Shown piece after piece: positions 1-5,546 of a DNA stretch of 5,889 bases. A program made the translations under genes and the position numbers. The stretch spans positions 1-5,889 of the forward strand of contig CAMLSH010000259.1 in NCBI GenBank assembly GCA_946482625.1, in the 5' to 3' direction. The notes below the pieces were generated by a model. It saw nothing but the letters and a program-made list of their open reading frames with translations, did no database searches and was not told where the DNA came from. This DNA is from an uncultured Opitutaceae bacterium. GTDB lineage: Bacteria; Verrucomicrobiota; Verrucomicrobiae; Opitutales; Opitutaceae. The stretch's first letter is position 1. Every line of letters begins with the position of its first letter.

Positions 1-467
1 GTGCTGAGCACCGACTGTACATGGTCATAGTCGCAACCCCACGGCCGTTCGCGGTCGGCCAGCCTCCGATCGCCGGGCAAATTGATCGCCACGCGCTCCA
101 CCTGAATACCCGCATCGATGATATCGAGCAGCCGCCCGTAGTGATCCAAATGAAAATGGCTGATCACCACCAGCCGGAGCTTTTCCACCTGGTACTTCTT
201 CAAAAACGCGACCGCCGTGCCCGGTGCATCCACGGCGTCCGCCGGATCGATAAGCACAAAAGACCCGTCGGCTAGACTCAATAAATGGCAGTCCGCCTGC
301 GCATCTTTTCCGCACACGTTGATCATGGTCCACGAGGTCCCCTTGATCGTCGGCCCACATCCCGAGCCGCCCAACAAGACCGCGATCGCCAAGGCCGTGA
401 GGAGGCACCGAGCAAAGTGCGTGGGAATAGCAAAACCGCAGACGCCAGCGGAGAAAAAGCGGGGCAT
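1..467 (-). CDS. Exported metallo-beta-lactamase-fold hydrolase, ComEC-like (partial, C-terminus off left edge)
   Basis: The reading frame stays open from an ATG at 467 down to base 1, giving 155 residues with no stop, so the C-terminus is missing. Residues 104-109 read HFHLDH followed by YGRL, the HxHxDH metal-binding signature of the metallo-beta-lactamase fold. The preceding stretch (MINVCGKDAQADCHLLSLADGSFVLID, about 48-74, then LRLVVISHFH) follows the strand order of ComEC/Rec2-type beta-lactamase domains. Residues about 21-37 are a hydrophobic segment ending GGSGC, suggesting a signal peptide; the lipobox is imperfect because Gly, not Leu, is at -3. Substrate is unknown. ATG 467 is preferred because it keeps the signal peptide; Met48 (ATG at 326) is the alternative. 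There is no Shine-Dalgarno sequence and the leader is T/C-rich. It is transcribed away from the polysaccharide genes and is probably an unrelated neighbour. Confidence 0.85.
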   Translation of the reverse strand, partial: MPRFFSAGVCGFAIPTHFARCLLTALAIAVLLGGSGCGPTIKGTSWTMINVCGKDAQADCHLLSLADGSFVLIDPADAVDAPGTAVAFLKKYQVEKLRLVVISHFHLDHYGRLLDIIDAGIQVERVAINLPGDRRLADRERPWGCDYDHVQSVLS

Positions 468-572
468 GAGGTTAGGAATAAAAAAGCGATATCGGCCGCA
501 AGCCCCGGCTGACGACACCTCCCACCGTTTAGGCGCCGCCTCAGTTCGCACCGCAACCCAGCGAAATCACAA

Positions 573-592
573 GGCGCTCCCCTACGGGCGCC
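573..592. other. Extragenic hairpin (REP-like candidate)
   Basis: A 7-bp stem (GGCGCTC pairing with GGGCGCC, including one G-T pair) encloses a 6-nt loop in the gap between the divergent genes. No T-tract follows on either strand, so it is not an obvious terminator. The hairpin at 4026-4045 has the same geometry and a similar loop. The rest of the 468-670 gap contains no gene and no promoter that I can recognise with confidence. Confidence 0.4.
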
Positions 593-670
593 GCATGGGT
601 CCCCCGGCAGCAGCGCCCTTGCCATCCGCGAACCTCCCTTTCTTCCTCCCATGCACACTCATTCTCACTT

Positions 671-1729
671 ATGGCCAAAACGCTCCTCGTCACCGGTTCC
701 TCCGGTCTCATCGGCTCCGAAGTCTGCGTCTATTTTTCGCAGCTCGGCTACACCATCCACGGCGTCGATAATAACCAGCGCGCCGTCTTCTTTGGCCCCC
801 AAGGCGACACCCGCTGGAATCAGCAGCGCCTTCAGAGCGACCTCAAAGGCTTCGTCCACCACGAGCTCGATATCCGCGACCGCGCCGGCGTCCTCGCACT
901 CCTCAAGCAGGTGAAACCCGACGTCGTCGTCCACACCGCCGCCCAACCCTCGCACGACCGCGCCGCCGCCATTCCCTTCGACGATTTCGACACCAACGCC
1001 GTCGGCACGCTCAATCTCCTCGAAGCCAACCGCCAGGCCTGCCCCGAGACGCCCTTCGTGCACATGAGCACGAACAAAGTCTATGGCGACGCGCCCAACG
1101 CCATCGCCCTCCAGGAACTGGATACCCGCTGGGATTACGCGGATCCCGCCTACGCTCACGGCATCGCCGAAACCTTCACGATCGACCAATCCAAACACTC
1201 CCTTTTCGGTGCCTCCAAAGTCGCCGCCGATGTGATGGTCCAGGAGTACGGCCGCTATTTCCAGATGCCCACCTGCTGTCTGCGCGGTGGCTGCCTCACC
1301 GGCCCCAACCACTCCGGCGTCGAGCTTCACGGGTTCCTCAGCTACCTCGTGAAATGCAATCTCGAAGGACGCGAGTATAAGGTTTTCGGGTACAAAGGAA
1401 AACAGGTCCGCGACAACATCCACTCGCTCGATGTCGCCCGCTTCATGGCCGCCTTTGTCGAGAAGCCCCGCTGCGGCGAGGTCTACAACCTCGGCGGCGG
1501 CAAAGCCAACAGCACCTCCATCCTCGAGGCGTTCAAGATCACCGAAAAGTTCACCGGCAAGGCGCAGGTCTTCACCTATGTGGACCAGAACCGCATCGGC
1601 GACCACATCTGCTATTACTCCGATCTCCGGAAAATGCGCGCCCACTATCCCTCGTGGGACATCACCCAATCGCTCGAAGAAACCATCCGCCAAATCGTCG
1701 AAGCCTGGCAGCGCCGGAATAAGCAGTAA
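671..1729 (+). CDS. Extended SDR, CDP-tyvelose/paratose 2-epimerase-like, with Tyr-to-Phe at the active site
   Basis: This 352-residue protein has the length and layout of extended short-chain dehydrogenase/reductase nucleotide-sugar enzymes. The NAD-binding glycine motif is TGSSGLIG (8-15), followed by the acidic residue D33 in [15 protein letters not shown] (90-99), MSTNKVYGD (132-140) and [12 protein letters not shown] (243-254) match the pattern of CDP-tyvelose 2-epimerases. The usual catalytic YxxxK is FGASK here (F179, K183; codon TTC at 1205-1207), so the general acid/base Tyr is absent. The surrounding sequence is otherwise intact, so this is a real variant gene and not decay. The family acts on a nucleoside-diphosphate sugar in the cytoplasm, but the exact substrate cannot be told. 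The start at 671 directly precedes the glycine motif; the leader is C/T-rich without a Shine-Dalgarno sequence. The stop TAA is also the first three bases of the repeat element that follows. Confidence 0.9.
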   Translation: MAKTLLVTGSSGLIGSEVCVYFSQLGYTIHGVDNNQRAVFFGPQGDTRWNQQRLQSDLKGFVHHELDIRDRAGVLALLKQVKPDVVVHTAAQPSHDRAAAIPFDDFDTNAVGTLNLLEANRQACPETPFVHMSTNKVYGDAPNAIALQELDTRWDYADPAYAHGIAETFTIDQSKHSLFGASKVAADVMVQEYGRYFQMPTCCLRGGCLTGPNHSGVELHGFLSYLVKCNLEGREYKVFGYKGKQVRDNIHSLDVARFMAAFVEKPRCGEVYNLGGGKANSTSILEAFKITEKFTGKAQVFTYVDQNRIGDHICYYSDLRKMRAHYPSWDITQSLEETIRQIVEAWQRRNKQ

Positions 1730-1765
1730 GAGGAGTAAGTTTTAAGAGGTGTAAGAAGAGTAAGG
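1727..1765 (+). repeat. Left terminal repeat of element A
   Basis: Purine-rich units of 9, 7, 9, 9 and 5 bases, each starting TAAG. The first 36 bases match 5114-5149 at 35 positions, the single difference being at base 31 (A here, G there). The first TAA is the stop codon of the upstream SDR gene. Confidence 0.85.
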
Positions 1766-1820
1766 ACGGACAAAACGCCTTTAGCCATGCCGGCTTCCCA
1801 TAGAAGCGAGAACAGATGCT

Positions 1821-1840
1821 GAGCTGAAGCGCCCCAGCTC
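1821..1840. other. Small hairpin in the core of element A
   Basis: GAGCTG (1821-1826) and CAGCTC (1835-1840) form a perfect 6-bp stem around an 8-nt loop, nested within the longer stem that the terminal repeats could form. No T-tract follows, so terminator function is not indicated. Confidence 0.35.
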
Positions 1841-1852
1841 CGCCGTCTCCCA

Positions 1853-1920
1853 CTTACTCCTCCTACACCTCTTACTCCTCTTACACTTCTTGCTCCCCTT
1901 AGTCTTCTTACACTTCTTAA
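1853..1920 (-). repeat. Right terminal 9-bp tandem array of element A
   Basis: After CTTA (1853-1856) come seven full 9-bp units: CTCCTCCTA, CACCTCTTA, CTCCTCTTA, CACTTCTTG, CTCCCCTTA, GTCTTCTTA, CACTTCTTA (1857-1919). On the minus strand the consensus is TAAGARGWG, the same unit as in the left end. The inner 31 bases match 5547-5577 at 30 positions; the four outer units are extra in this copy. Confidence 0.85.
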
Positions 1921-1923
1921 CAC

Positions 1924-3000
1924 ATGAAAATCCTCATCACCGGCATCTGCGGCTTCGTCGGCAGCACCCTTGCCCGCACGCTCGCGCAATCCGGCGGAGG
2001 CCACACGCTGATTGGCTTCGACAACTTCATCCGCCCCGGCAGCGAGACCAACCGCGCCGACCTCAAGGCGCTCGGCGTAAAACTCTACCACGGCGACCTG
2101 CGCTCCCCGAGCGATCTGGAGGCGATCCCGGCCGTCGATTTCGTGATCGATGCCGCCGCCAATCCCAGCGTTCTCGCCGGTGTCGATGGCAAGACCAGCA
2201 GCCGTCAGCTAATCGAGCACAACCTCATCGGCACGGTGAACATGCTCGAGTTCTGCAAGCAGCACCGCGCCGGTTTTATCCTCCTCAGCACCTCGCGCGT
2301 CTACTCGATCGCTCCGCTCGCATCGCTTCCCGTCACCACCGTTGACCAAGCTTTTCGCCCCTCGCCGCTCGACTCCAGCCTTCCCCCCGGCCTCACCGCC
2401 GCCGGTCTCGACGAAACCTTCGCCACCGGCGCACCGATCTCGCTCTACGGTGCCACCAAGCTCGCCTCCGAAGCCCTCGCCCTCGAATACGGCGAAACCT
2501 TCAACCTCCCCGTCTTCATCAACCGCTGCGGCGTCCTCGCCGGCGCCGGCCAGTTCGGCCGCGCCGACCAAGGCATCTTCGCGTATTGGCTCAACAGTTA
2601 CCTGCGCCGCCGTCCGCTCAAGTACATCGGCTTCGGCGGACACGGCCACCAGGTCCGCGACTGCCTGCACCCGCGCGATCTCGTTCCTTTGCTGTTGAAA
2701 CAAATGTCCGCCGGCCCGATCCCTGTCGCCGACCGCCTCATCAACTGCTCCGGCGGCGCCGTATCAGCGCGCTCGCTTCGCCAGCTCAGCGATTGGTGCG
2801 CCGCGAAATTCGGCCCGCACACCGTCGCCGCCGACACCACACCACGCGCCTTCGACATCCCGTGGATCATCCTCGATTCCACCAAAGCCACGCGCGTCTG
2901 GGGCTGGCAGCCGCAGACCTCCACCGACGCGATCCTCGAAGAAATCGCCGCCCACGCCCAAGCCCACCCGGATTGGTTGGATCTCTCCGCTCCCTTCTGA
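1924..3000 (+). CDS. Extended SDR, nucleotide-sugar epimerase/dehydratase (CDP-tyvelose epimerase-like)
   Basis: This 358-residue protein is an extended SDR with a near N-terminal dinucleotide motif TGICGFVG (6-13) and D33 in GFDNF, pointing to NAD. Further marks are VIDAAANPS (74-82), LLSTSRVYS (120-128, with S122) and an intact catalytic YGATK (Y175, K179). GHGHQVRDCLHPRD (239-252) parallels the GxGxQVRDxxHxxD signature of CDP-tyvelose 2-epimerases and of the SDR at 671-1729, making the two distant paralogues. It most likely modifies a nucleotide sugar in the cytoplasm for polysaccharide synthesis; the substrate is not identifiable. Unlike its paralogue it keeps the catalytic Tyr, so the pair may divide successive steps (inference). 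It starts 2 bp after element A, and its leader is made almost entirely of that element's right array, with no Shine-Dalgarno sequence. The glycosyltransferase gene follows after 32 bp, suggesting co-transcription. Confidence 0.9.
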   Translation: MKILITGICGFVGSTLARTLAQSGGGHTLIGFDNFIRPGSETNRADLKALGVKLYHGDLRSPSDLEAIPAVDFVIDAAANPSVLAGVDGKTSSRQLIEHNLIGTVNMLEFCKQHRAGFILLSTSRVYSIAPLASLPVTTVDQAFRPSPLDSSLPPGLTAAGLDETFATGAPISLYGATKLASEALALEYGETFNLPVFINRCGVLAGAGQFGRADQGIFAYWLNSYLRRRPLKYIGFGGHGHQVRDCLHPRDLVPLLLKQMSAGPIPVADRLINCSGGAVSARSLRQLSDWCAAKFGPHTVAADTTPRAFDIPWIILDSTKATRVWGWQPQTSTDAILEEIAAHAQAHPDWLDLSAPF

Positions 3001-3032
3001 GCCGCTCTCCACGCACCCTTTTCCGCTTCTTT

Positions 3033-3812
3033 ATGTCGACGATGCCCGCCCCCAACCACCCGCCCGGCACGCTGAAATTATTTTCGGTCATCATGCCCGC
3101 GCGCGACGAAGAAGAGTCCCTGCCGGATACGCTGCGCGACATCTACAAGACCTTCACCGCTGTCAGCGTCCCTCACGAAATCGTCGTCGTGGACGACGGC
3201 AGCAAAGACTCGACGTGGTCCGTGCTTCAGTCGCTGAAAACCGAAATCCCCACGCTCGCTCCCGTCCAAAATCCCGGCCCGCACGGCTTCGGTCGTGCAA
3301 TCATCTACGGCCTGAACAACAGCGCGGGCGACGCCGTCGTCATCATGATGGCCGACGCCTCCGATTCGCCGACCGACGCCGTCAAATACTGGCGCATGCT
3401 CAACGACGAAGGCTACGAGTGCGCTTTCGGCAGCCGTTTCATCAAAGGCGGCAAAGTCATCGATTACCCACGAATCAAACTTTTCGTGAACCGCATCGCG
3501 AATCTGCTCGTGAAGACCTTTTTCCGCCTGCCGCTCAACGACACGACCAACGCGTTCAAAGCCTACCGCCGCATCGTCATCGACGGCTGCCGCCCTCTGC
3601 TCGCGCCACACTTTAACCTGACCGTCGAGCTCCCGCTTAAAGCCATCGTGCGCGACTACACGTGGGCGATCACGCCGATCTCGTGGCAGAATCGCAAACA
3701 CGGCGTCGCCAAGCTGAAGATCAAAGAAATGGGCAGCCGTTATTTTTTTATCTGTGCCTACATCTGGTTGGAGAAATATTTCAGTCGCGGCGATTACCGC
3801 CGCCGCGGCTGA
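3033..3812 (+). CDS. Family 2 glycosyltransferase, polyprenyl-phosphate sugar synthase-like
   Basis: The 259-residue protein has a GT-A fold layout. FSVIMPARDEEESL (17-30) is the opening nucleotide-binding strand, VVVDDGSKDST (51-61) the second conserved Asp motif, and NPGPHGFGRAIIYG (80-93) the loop typical of dolichol-phosphate mannosyltransferase relatives. MMADASDSP (105-113) stands where those enzymes have DAD, so the first Asp is Met here while D108 is kept and D111 is gained. FGSRFIKGG (132-140) and DTTNAFKAYRR (170-180) complete the family pattern. There is no C-terminal membrane domain, so the enzyme is probably soluble or peripheral. It likely transfers a sugar from a nucleotide donor to a lipid carrier or glycan; neither is known. 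The frame is open far upstream to 2586, but similarity begins only after 3033, so ATG 3033 (or 3042) is chosen. It sits 32 bp after the SDR gene, and the leader is C/T-rich. Confidence 0.9.
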   Translation: MSTMPAPNHPPGTLKLFSVIMPARDEEESLPDTLRDIYKTFTAVSVPHEIVVVDDGSKDSTWSVLQSLKTEIPTLAPVQNPGPHGFGRAIIYGLNNSAGDAVVIMMADASDSPTDAVKYWRMLNDEGYECAFGSRFIKGGKVIDYPRIKLFVNRIANLLVKTFFRLPLNDTTNAFKAYRRIVIDGCRPLLAPHFNLTVELPLKAIVRDYTWAITPISWQNRKHGVAKLKIKEMGSRYFFICAYIWLEKYFSRGDYRRRG

Positions 3813-3861
3813 TTCGCGTCGGAAGCAGCGTAAGACCGGCGATATTCCCCCCGCCCTCGGA

Positions 3862-4014
3862 CTATTCAGCGTCAAAGCTCGCGTAGTCCTGAAGACAGCC
3901 TTCCGCCCTCGCCATCAGCATCGCTAAGCGGGCCTCGATTTCGCGCCTGCCGTCAGTTCGCCTAATAATCACTTCGCCTCTGCGTCCGCTCGTTGACGTG
4001 GCGTAGTTACGGCA
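3862..4014 (-). pseudogene. Possible gene remnant (unidentified C-terminal fragment)
   Basis: On the minus strand a 50-codon open stretch ends at TAG (3864-3862). Its last part reads EVIIRRTDGRREIEARLA and then MLMARAEGCLQDYASFDAE, a charged, amphipathic, helix-like composition that looks more like protein than most shadow frames. It has no ATG at a sensible place (GTG at the V of EVII is possible) and is bounded upstream by a TGA. A second minus-strand frame (4189-4007, 60 residues) overlaps its upstream end by a few bases, so a frameshifted or decayed gene is conceivable. I do not recognise the family. Third-position GC looks lower than in the neighbouring genes. It may equally be chance. 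Confidence 0.22.
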
Positions 4015-4025
4015 TCATCTTTCCA

Positions 4026-4045
4026 AGTGCTCCCTGACGAGCACT
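4026..4045. other. Extragenic perfect hairpin (REP-like candidate)
   Basis: AGTGCTC (4026-4032) and GAGCACT (4039-4045) make a perfect 7-bp stem with a 6-nt loop. It resembles the hairpin at 573-592: same stem length, same loop length, and a matching stem position that changes from C-G to T-A. No T-tract follows. Confidence 0.45.
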
Positions 4046-4047
4046 GA

Positions 4048-4088
4048 TCGCGAATTCCGCGACCGTTAACACCGGGCCACCCGCCCGG
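4048..4088. other. Two further adjacent inverted repeats
   Basis: TCGCG (4048-4052) pairs with CGCGA (4058-4062) around a 5-nt loop. CCGGGC (4072-4077) pairs with GCCCGG (4083-4088), also around a 5-nt loop. With the hairpins at 4026-4045 and 4095-4123 they form four consecutive stem-loops in under 100 bases, which could be a structured RNA, REP cluster or site; no known RNA family is recognised. Confidence 0.35.
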
Positions 4089-4094
4089 AACGAG

Positions 4095-4126
4095 ACCGCC
4101 GCCCCCGCTAAGGAGACGGCGGTTTT
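4095..4126 (+). terminator. Candidate rho-independent terminator
   Basis: ACCGCCG (4095-4101) pairs with CGGCGGT (4117-4123) around a 15-nt loop, and the stem runs into TTTT (4123-4126) on the plus strand. The T-run is short and the loop long, and it lies 283 bp after the glycosyltransferase stop, so it is only a moderate candidate for ending that transcript. Confidence 0.35.
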
Positions 4127-4249
4127 CTTGAGCCGGATCCTAAGGCGCAGCATCAGGTCCATCCGTTGGCCGCCCACCGCCACCAGCAAACGCAGTATAG
4201 GAAAAACACTTGTTCACGCTCACACCCGCACCTTTTCTCCATCCTTCGC

Positions 4250-5116
4250 ATGATCTATCTCCTCGGTGGTTCCGGTTACGTCGGCCACGCCTATCAAGCC
4301 CTGCTGACCCGCAAAAATATTCCCTTCCGCAATCTCCGCCGCGCGGAGGTGGACTACACGAATCCCGCCATTCTCACCGCCGCGCTCAAGGCCGATAAAC
4401 CCGCGTTCCTCATCAACGCCGCCGGTTACACCGGCAAACCCAACGTCGACGCCTGCGAACTCCACAAAACCGAATGCCTCTTCGGCAACGCCGTCTTCCC
4501 CGGCCTCGTCGCCCAAGCCTGCGCCGACGCCGGCATTCCATGGGGCCACGTCTCCTCCGGCTGCATCTACACCGGTTCCCGCGCCGACGGCACCGGTTTC
4601 ACTGAGACCGACACGCCCAACTTTTCGTTCCGCACCAACAACTGCTCCTTCTACAGCGGCACCAAAGCCCTCGGCGAAGAAGTCCTCGCAGACAAACCCA
4701 ACGTCTACGTCTGGCGCCTCCGCATCCCCTTCGACAACATCGACAATCCGCGCAACTACCTCACCAAGTTGATGCGCTACGCGAAGCTCCTCGAAGCGGA
4801 AAACTCCATTTCGCAACTCCACGAATTCGTCGCCGCCACCTTCGCTTGCTGGGAAAAACGCGTCCCCTTCGGCACGTATAACGTCACCAACCCCGGCCAC
4901 GTCACCACCCGCGAGGTCGTTTCCATGATCGAGAAAAGCGGCGTCCACCCGAAGAAGTACGAATTCTTCGCCAGCGAAGCCGAGTTCATGAAGGTCGCCG
5001 CCAAAACCCCGCGCTCCAACTGCGTGATGACCTCCGCCAAACTCGCCAGCGTCGGCATCCAGATGACGCCCGTTCGCGAAGCCGTCGAACAAGCCCTCCG
5101 CACCTGGCAAAAATAA
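4250..5116 (+). CDS. NRS/ER-like 4-keto-6-deoxyglucose 3,5-epimerase/4-keto-reductase (rhamnose synthesis)
   Basis: This 288-residue SDR resembles RmlD but matches more closely the plant NRS/ER and mimivirus-type bifunctional enzymes, which turn NDP-4-keto-6-deoxyglucose into NDP-L-rhamnose. Visible marks: GGSGYVG (6-12) for NAD(P); INAAGYTGKPNVDACELHKTE (55-75 region); GTGFTETDTPNFSF (114-127); catalytic FYSGTK (Y135, K139); RLRIPFDNIDNPRNYLTKL (156-174); YNVTNPG (210-216); PRSN (254-257). C105 in SSGCIY lies where GDP-fucose synthase has its epimerisation Cys, fitting a combined epimerase/reductase (inference). The frame extends upstream to 4166, but the glycine motif must lie at the N-terminus, so ATG 4250 is the start; no Shine-Dalgarno sequence is present. 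With rmlB just downstream, the product is probably dTDP-L-rhamnose. Its stop TAA coincides with the start of element B. Confidence 0.88.
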   Translation: MIYLLGGSGYVGHAYQALLTRKNIPFRNLRRAEVDYTNPAILTAALKADKPAFLINAAGYTGKPNVDACELHKTECLFGNAVFPGLVAQACADAGIPWGHVSSGCIYTGSRADGTGFTETDTPNFSFRTNNCSFYSGTKALGEEVLADKPNVYVWRLRIPFDNIDNPRNYLTKLMRYAKLLEAENSISQLHEFVAATFACWEKRVPFGTYNVTNPGHVTTREVVSMIEKSGVHPKKYEFFASEAEFMKVAAKTPRSNCVMTSAKLASVGIQMTPVREAVEQALRTWQK

Positions 5117-5151
5117 GAGGAGTAAGTTTTAAGAGGTGTAAGAGGAGTAGG
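5114..5151 (+). repeat. Left terminal repeat of element B
   Basis: Units TAAGAGGAG, TAAGTTT, TAAGAGGTG, TAAGAGGAG, TAGG. The copy matches 1727-1762 at 35 of 36 positions. Its first TAA is the stop codon of the upstream rhamnose gene. Confidence 0.85.
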
Positions 5152-5170
5152 CAGCCGAGACACTGAAACT

Positions 5171-5533
5171 ATGTCATCCGACTTCGAGAGCTGGCACGAG
5201 TTGCTCGTCTGGCAGAAAGCGCACGCCGCAGTCATCGAAGTCTATCGGATCACAAAAAACTTCCCTTCCGAGGAACGCTTCCGCCTCACCGATCAGCTCT
5301 GTCGTTCAGCGGCGTCCGTCCCGACCAACATCGCTGAAGGCAAAGGCCGTGAAACCGCCGCGGATTTCCGTCACTTCCTGATTATCGCACGTGGCTCGAC
5401 CGAGGAAACCCGTTACCTCCTCCTACTCGCCCGCGATCTCGGCTACCTGCCTTTGGAAGGTTATTCCGCACTTAGCGCCACCTACACCGAAGTCTCCAAG
5501 ATGCTCAACGCCCTGTTAAAAACCCTCCGCTGA
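5171..5533 (+). CDS. Four-helix-bundle protein, S23/IVP family (23S rRNA intervening-sequence protein type)
   Basis: The 120-residue protein has the full pattern of the S23/IVP family (TIGR02436 type) at its usual length. LLVWQKAHAAVIEVYRIT (11-28) is helix 1, and FPSEERFRLTDQLCRSA (31-47) leads into helix 2. The signature SVPTNIAEGKGR (49-60) follows, then FRHFLIIARGSTEETRYLL (66-84), ARDLGYL (87-93), and a last helix to residue 120. No signal peptide or membrane segment is seen. Family members form pentameric four-helix barrels. One relative, Avd of diversity-generating retroelements, binds nucleic acid, but the role of free-standing copies is unknown. The gene interrupts the rhamnose genes and lies wholly between inverted terminal repeats, so it is best seen as cargo of that element and not as a sugar-pathway enzyme. 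ATG 5171 is the first plausible start, 19 bp after the left repeat; GAGGAG in the repeat is too distant to act as its ribosome site. Confidence 0.92.
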   Translation: MSSDFESWHELLVWQKAHAAVIEVYRITKNFPSEERFRLTDQLCRSAASVPTNIAEGKGRETAADFRHFLIIARGSTEETRYLLLLARDLGYLPLEGYSALSATYTEVSKMLNALLKTLR

Positions 5534-5546
5534 CCGCCTCCTCCGG

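Larger units (their letters stand above)
1727..1921. mobile_element. Gene-free repeat element with inverted terminal 9-bp arrays (element A)
   Basis: This intergenic block starts at the TAA stop of the upstream SDR and ends 2 bp before the next ATG. Its left end (1727-1765) consists of units TAAGAGGAG, TAAGTTT, TAAGAGGTG, TAAGAAGAG, TAAGG. Its right end (1853-1919) carries the same type of unit in inverted orientation. Short complementary pieces just inside (GACGG at 1765-1769, CCGTC at 1843-1847) would extend the terminal stem. The 87-nt core (1766-1852) has a 6-bp hairpin (GAGCTG 1821-1826, CAGCTC 1835-1840) and no credible gene. The ends are almost identical to those of element B at 5114-5577, which carries a protein gene. 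I infer a non-autonomous or deleted member of the same element family; an operon-processing hairpin is the alternative. Confidence 0.65.
3813..4249. other. 437-bp intergenic region without a convincing gene
   Basis: No reading frame here resembles a known protein with confidence. The region holds a possible protein remnant on the minus strand (3862-4014), a series of inverted repeats between 4026 and 4123, and a possible weak -10-like TATAGG at 4196 ahead of the next gene. It separates the SDR/SDR/GT2 block from the rhamnose genes, so the downstream genes may have their own promoter, although I cannot point to a good -35/-10 pair. Confidence 0.6.

Noticed and set aside
217..771. Plus-strand open frames at 21-275 and 217-771
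   Set aside because: They lie opposite the metallo-beta-lactamase gene or run across the divergent gap; composition is Arg/Pro/Ala-rich and no motif is present.
665..1693. Long open frame (342 codons) on the minus strand opposite the first SDR
   Set aside because: It is the antisense shadow of a clearly homologous SDR gene. Its Gly/Ala/Val/Asp/Glu-rich composition is typical of reverse frames in GC-rich genes, and it has no recognisable motif.
1853..1920. CRISPR array
   Set aside because: The units are 9 bp and directly adjacent, with no unique spacers and no cas genes.
1727..1921. Simple transcription terminator pair between the two SDR genes
   Set aside because: The pairing arms are purine/pyrimidine arrays without a T-tract after the stem, and the same ends flank a protein gene elsewhere, so an element is the better explanation.
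2586..3032. N-terminal extension of the glycosyltransferase frame, overlapping the upstream SDR
   Set aside because: The 149 extra residues are Arg/Pro-rich and overlap the SDR gene in another frame. GT2 similarity starts only after ATG 3033.
4020..4090. tRNA or integron attC site
   Set aside because: The stems do not give a cloverleaf or a T-loop consensus, and no paired R-box core sites of an attC were found despite a GTTAAC sequence.
4166..4249. Upstream ATG for the NRS/ER-like gene
   Set aside because: It would add 28 His/Gln/Ser-rich residues ahead of the NAD-binding strand, which normally lies at the N-terminus.
4220..5110. Long open frame (296 codons) on the minus strand opposite the NRS/ER-like gene
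   Set aside because: Same reason: the plus strand has a full set of family motifs, and the reverse frame is low-complexity Gly/Val/Glu/Asp-rich.
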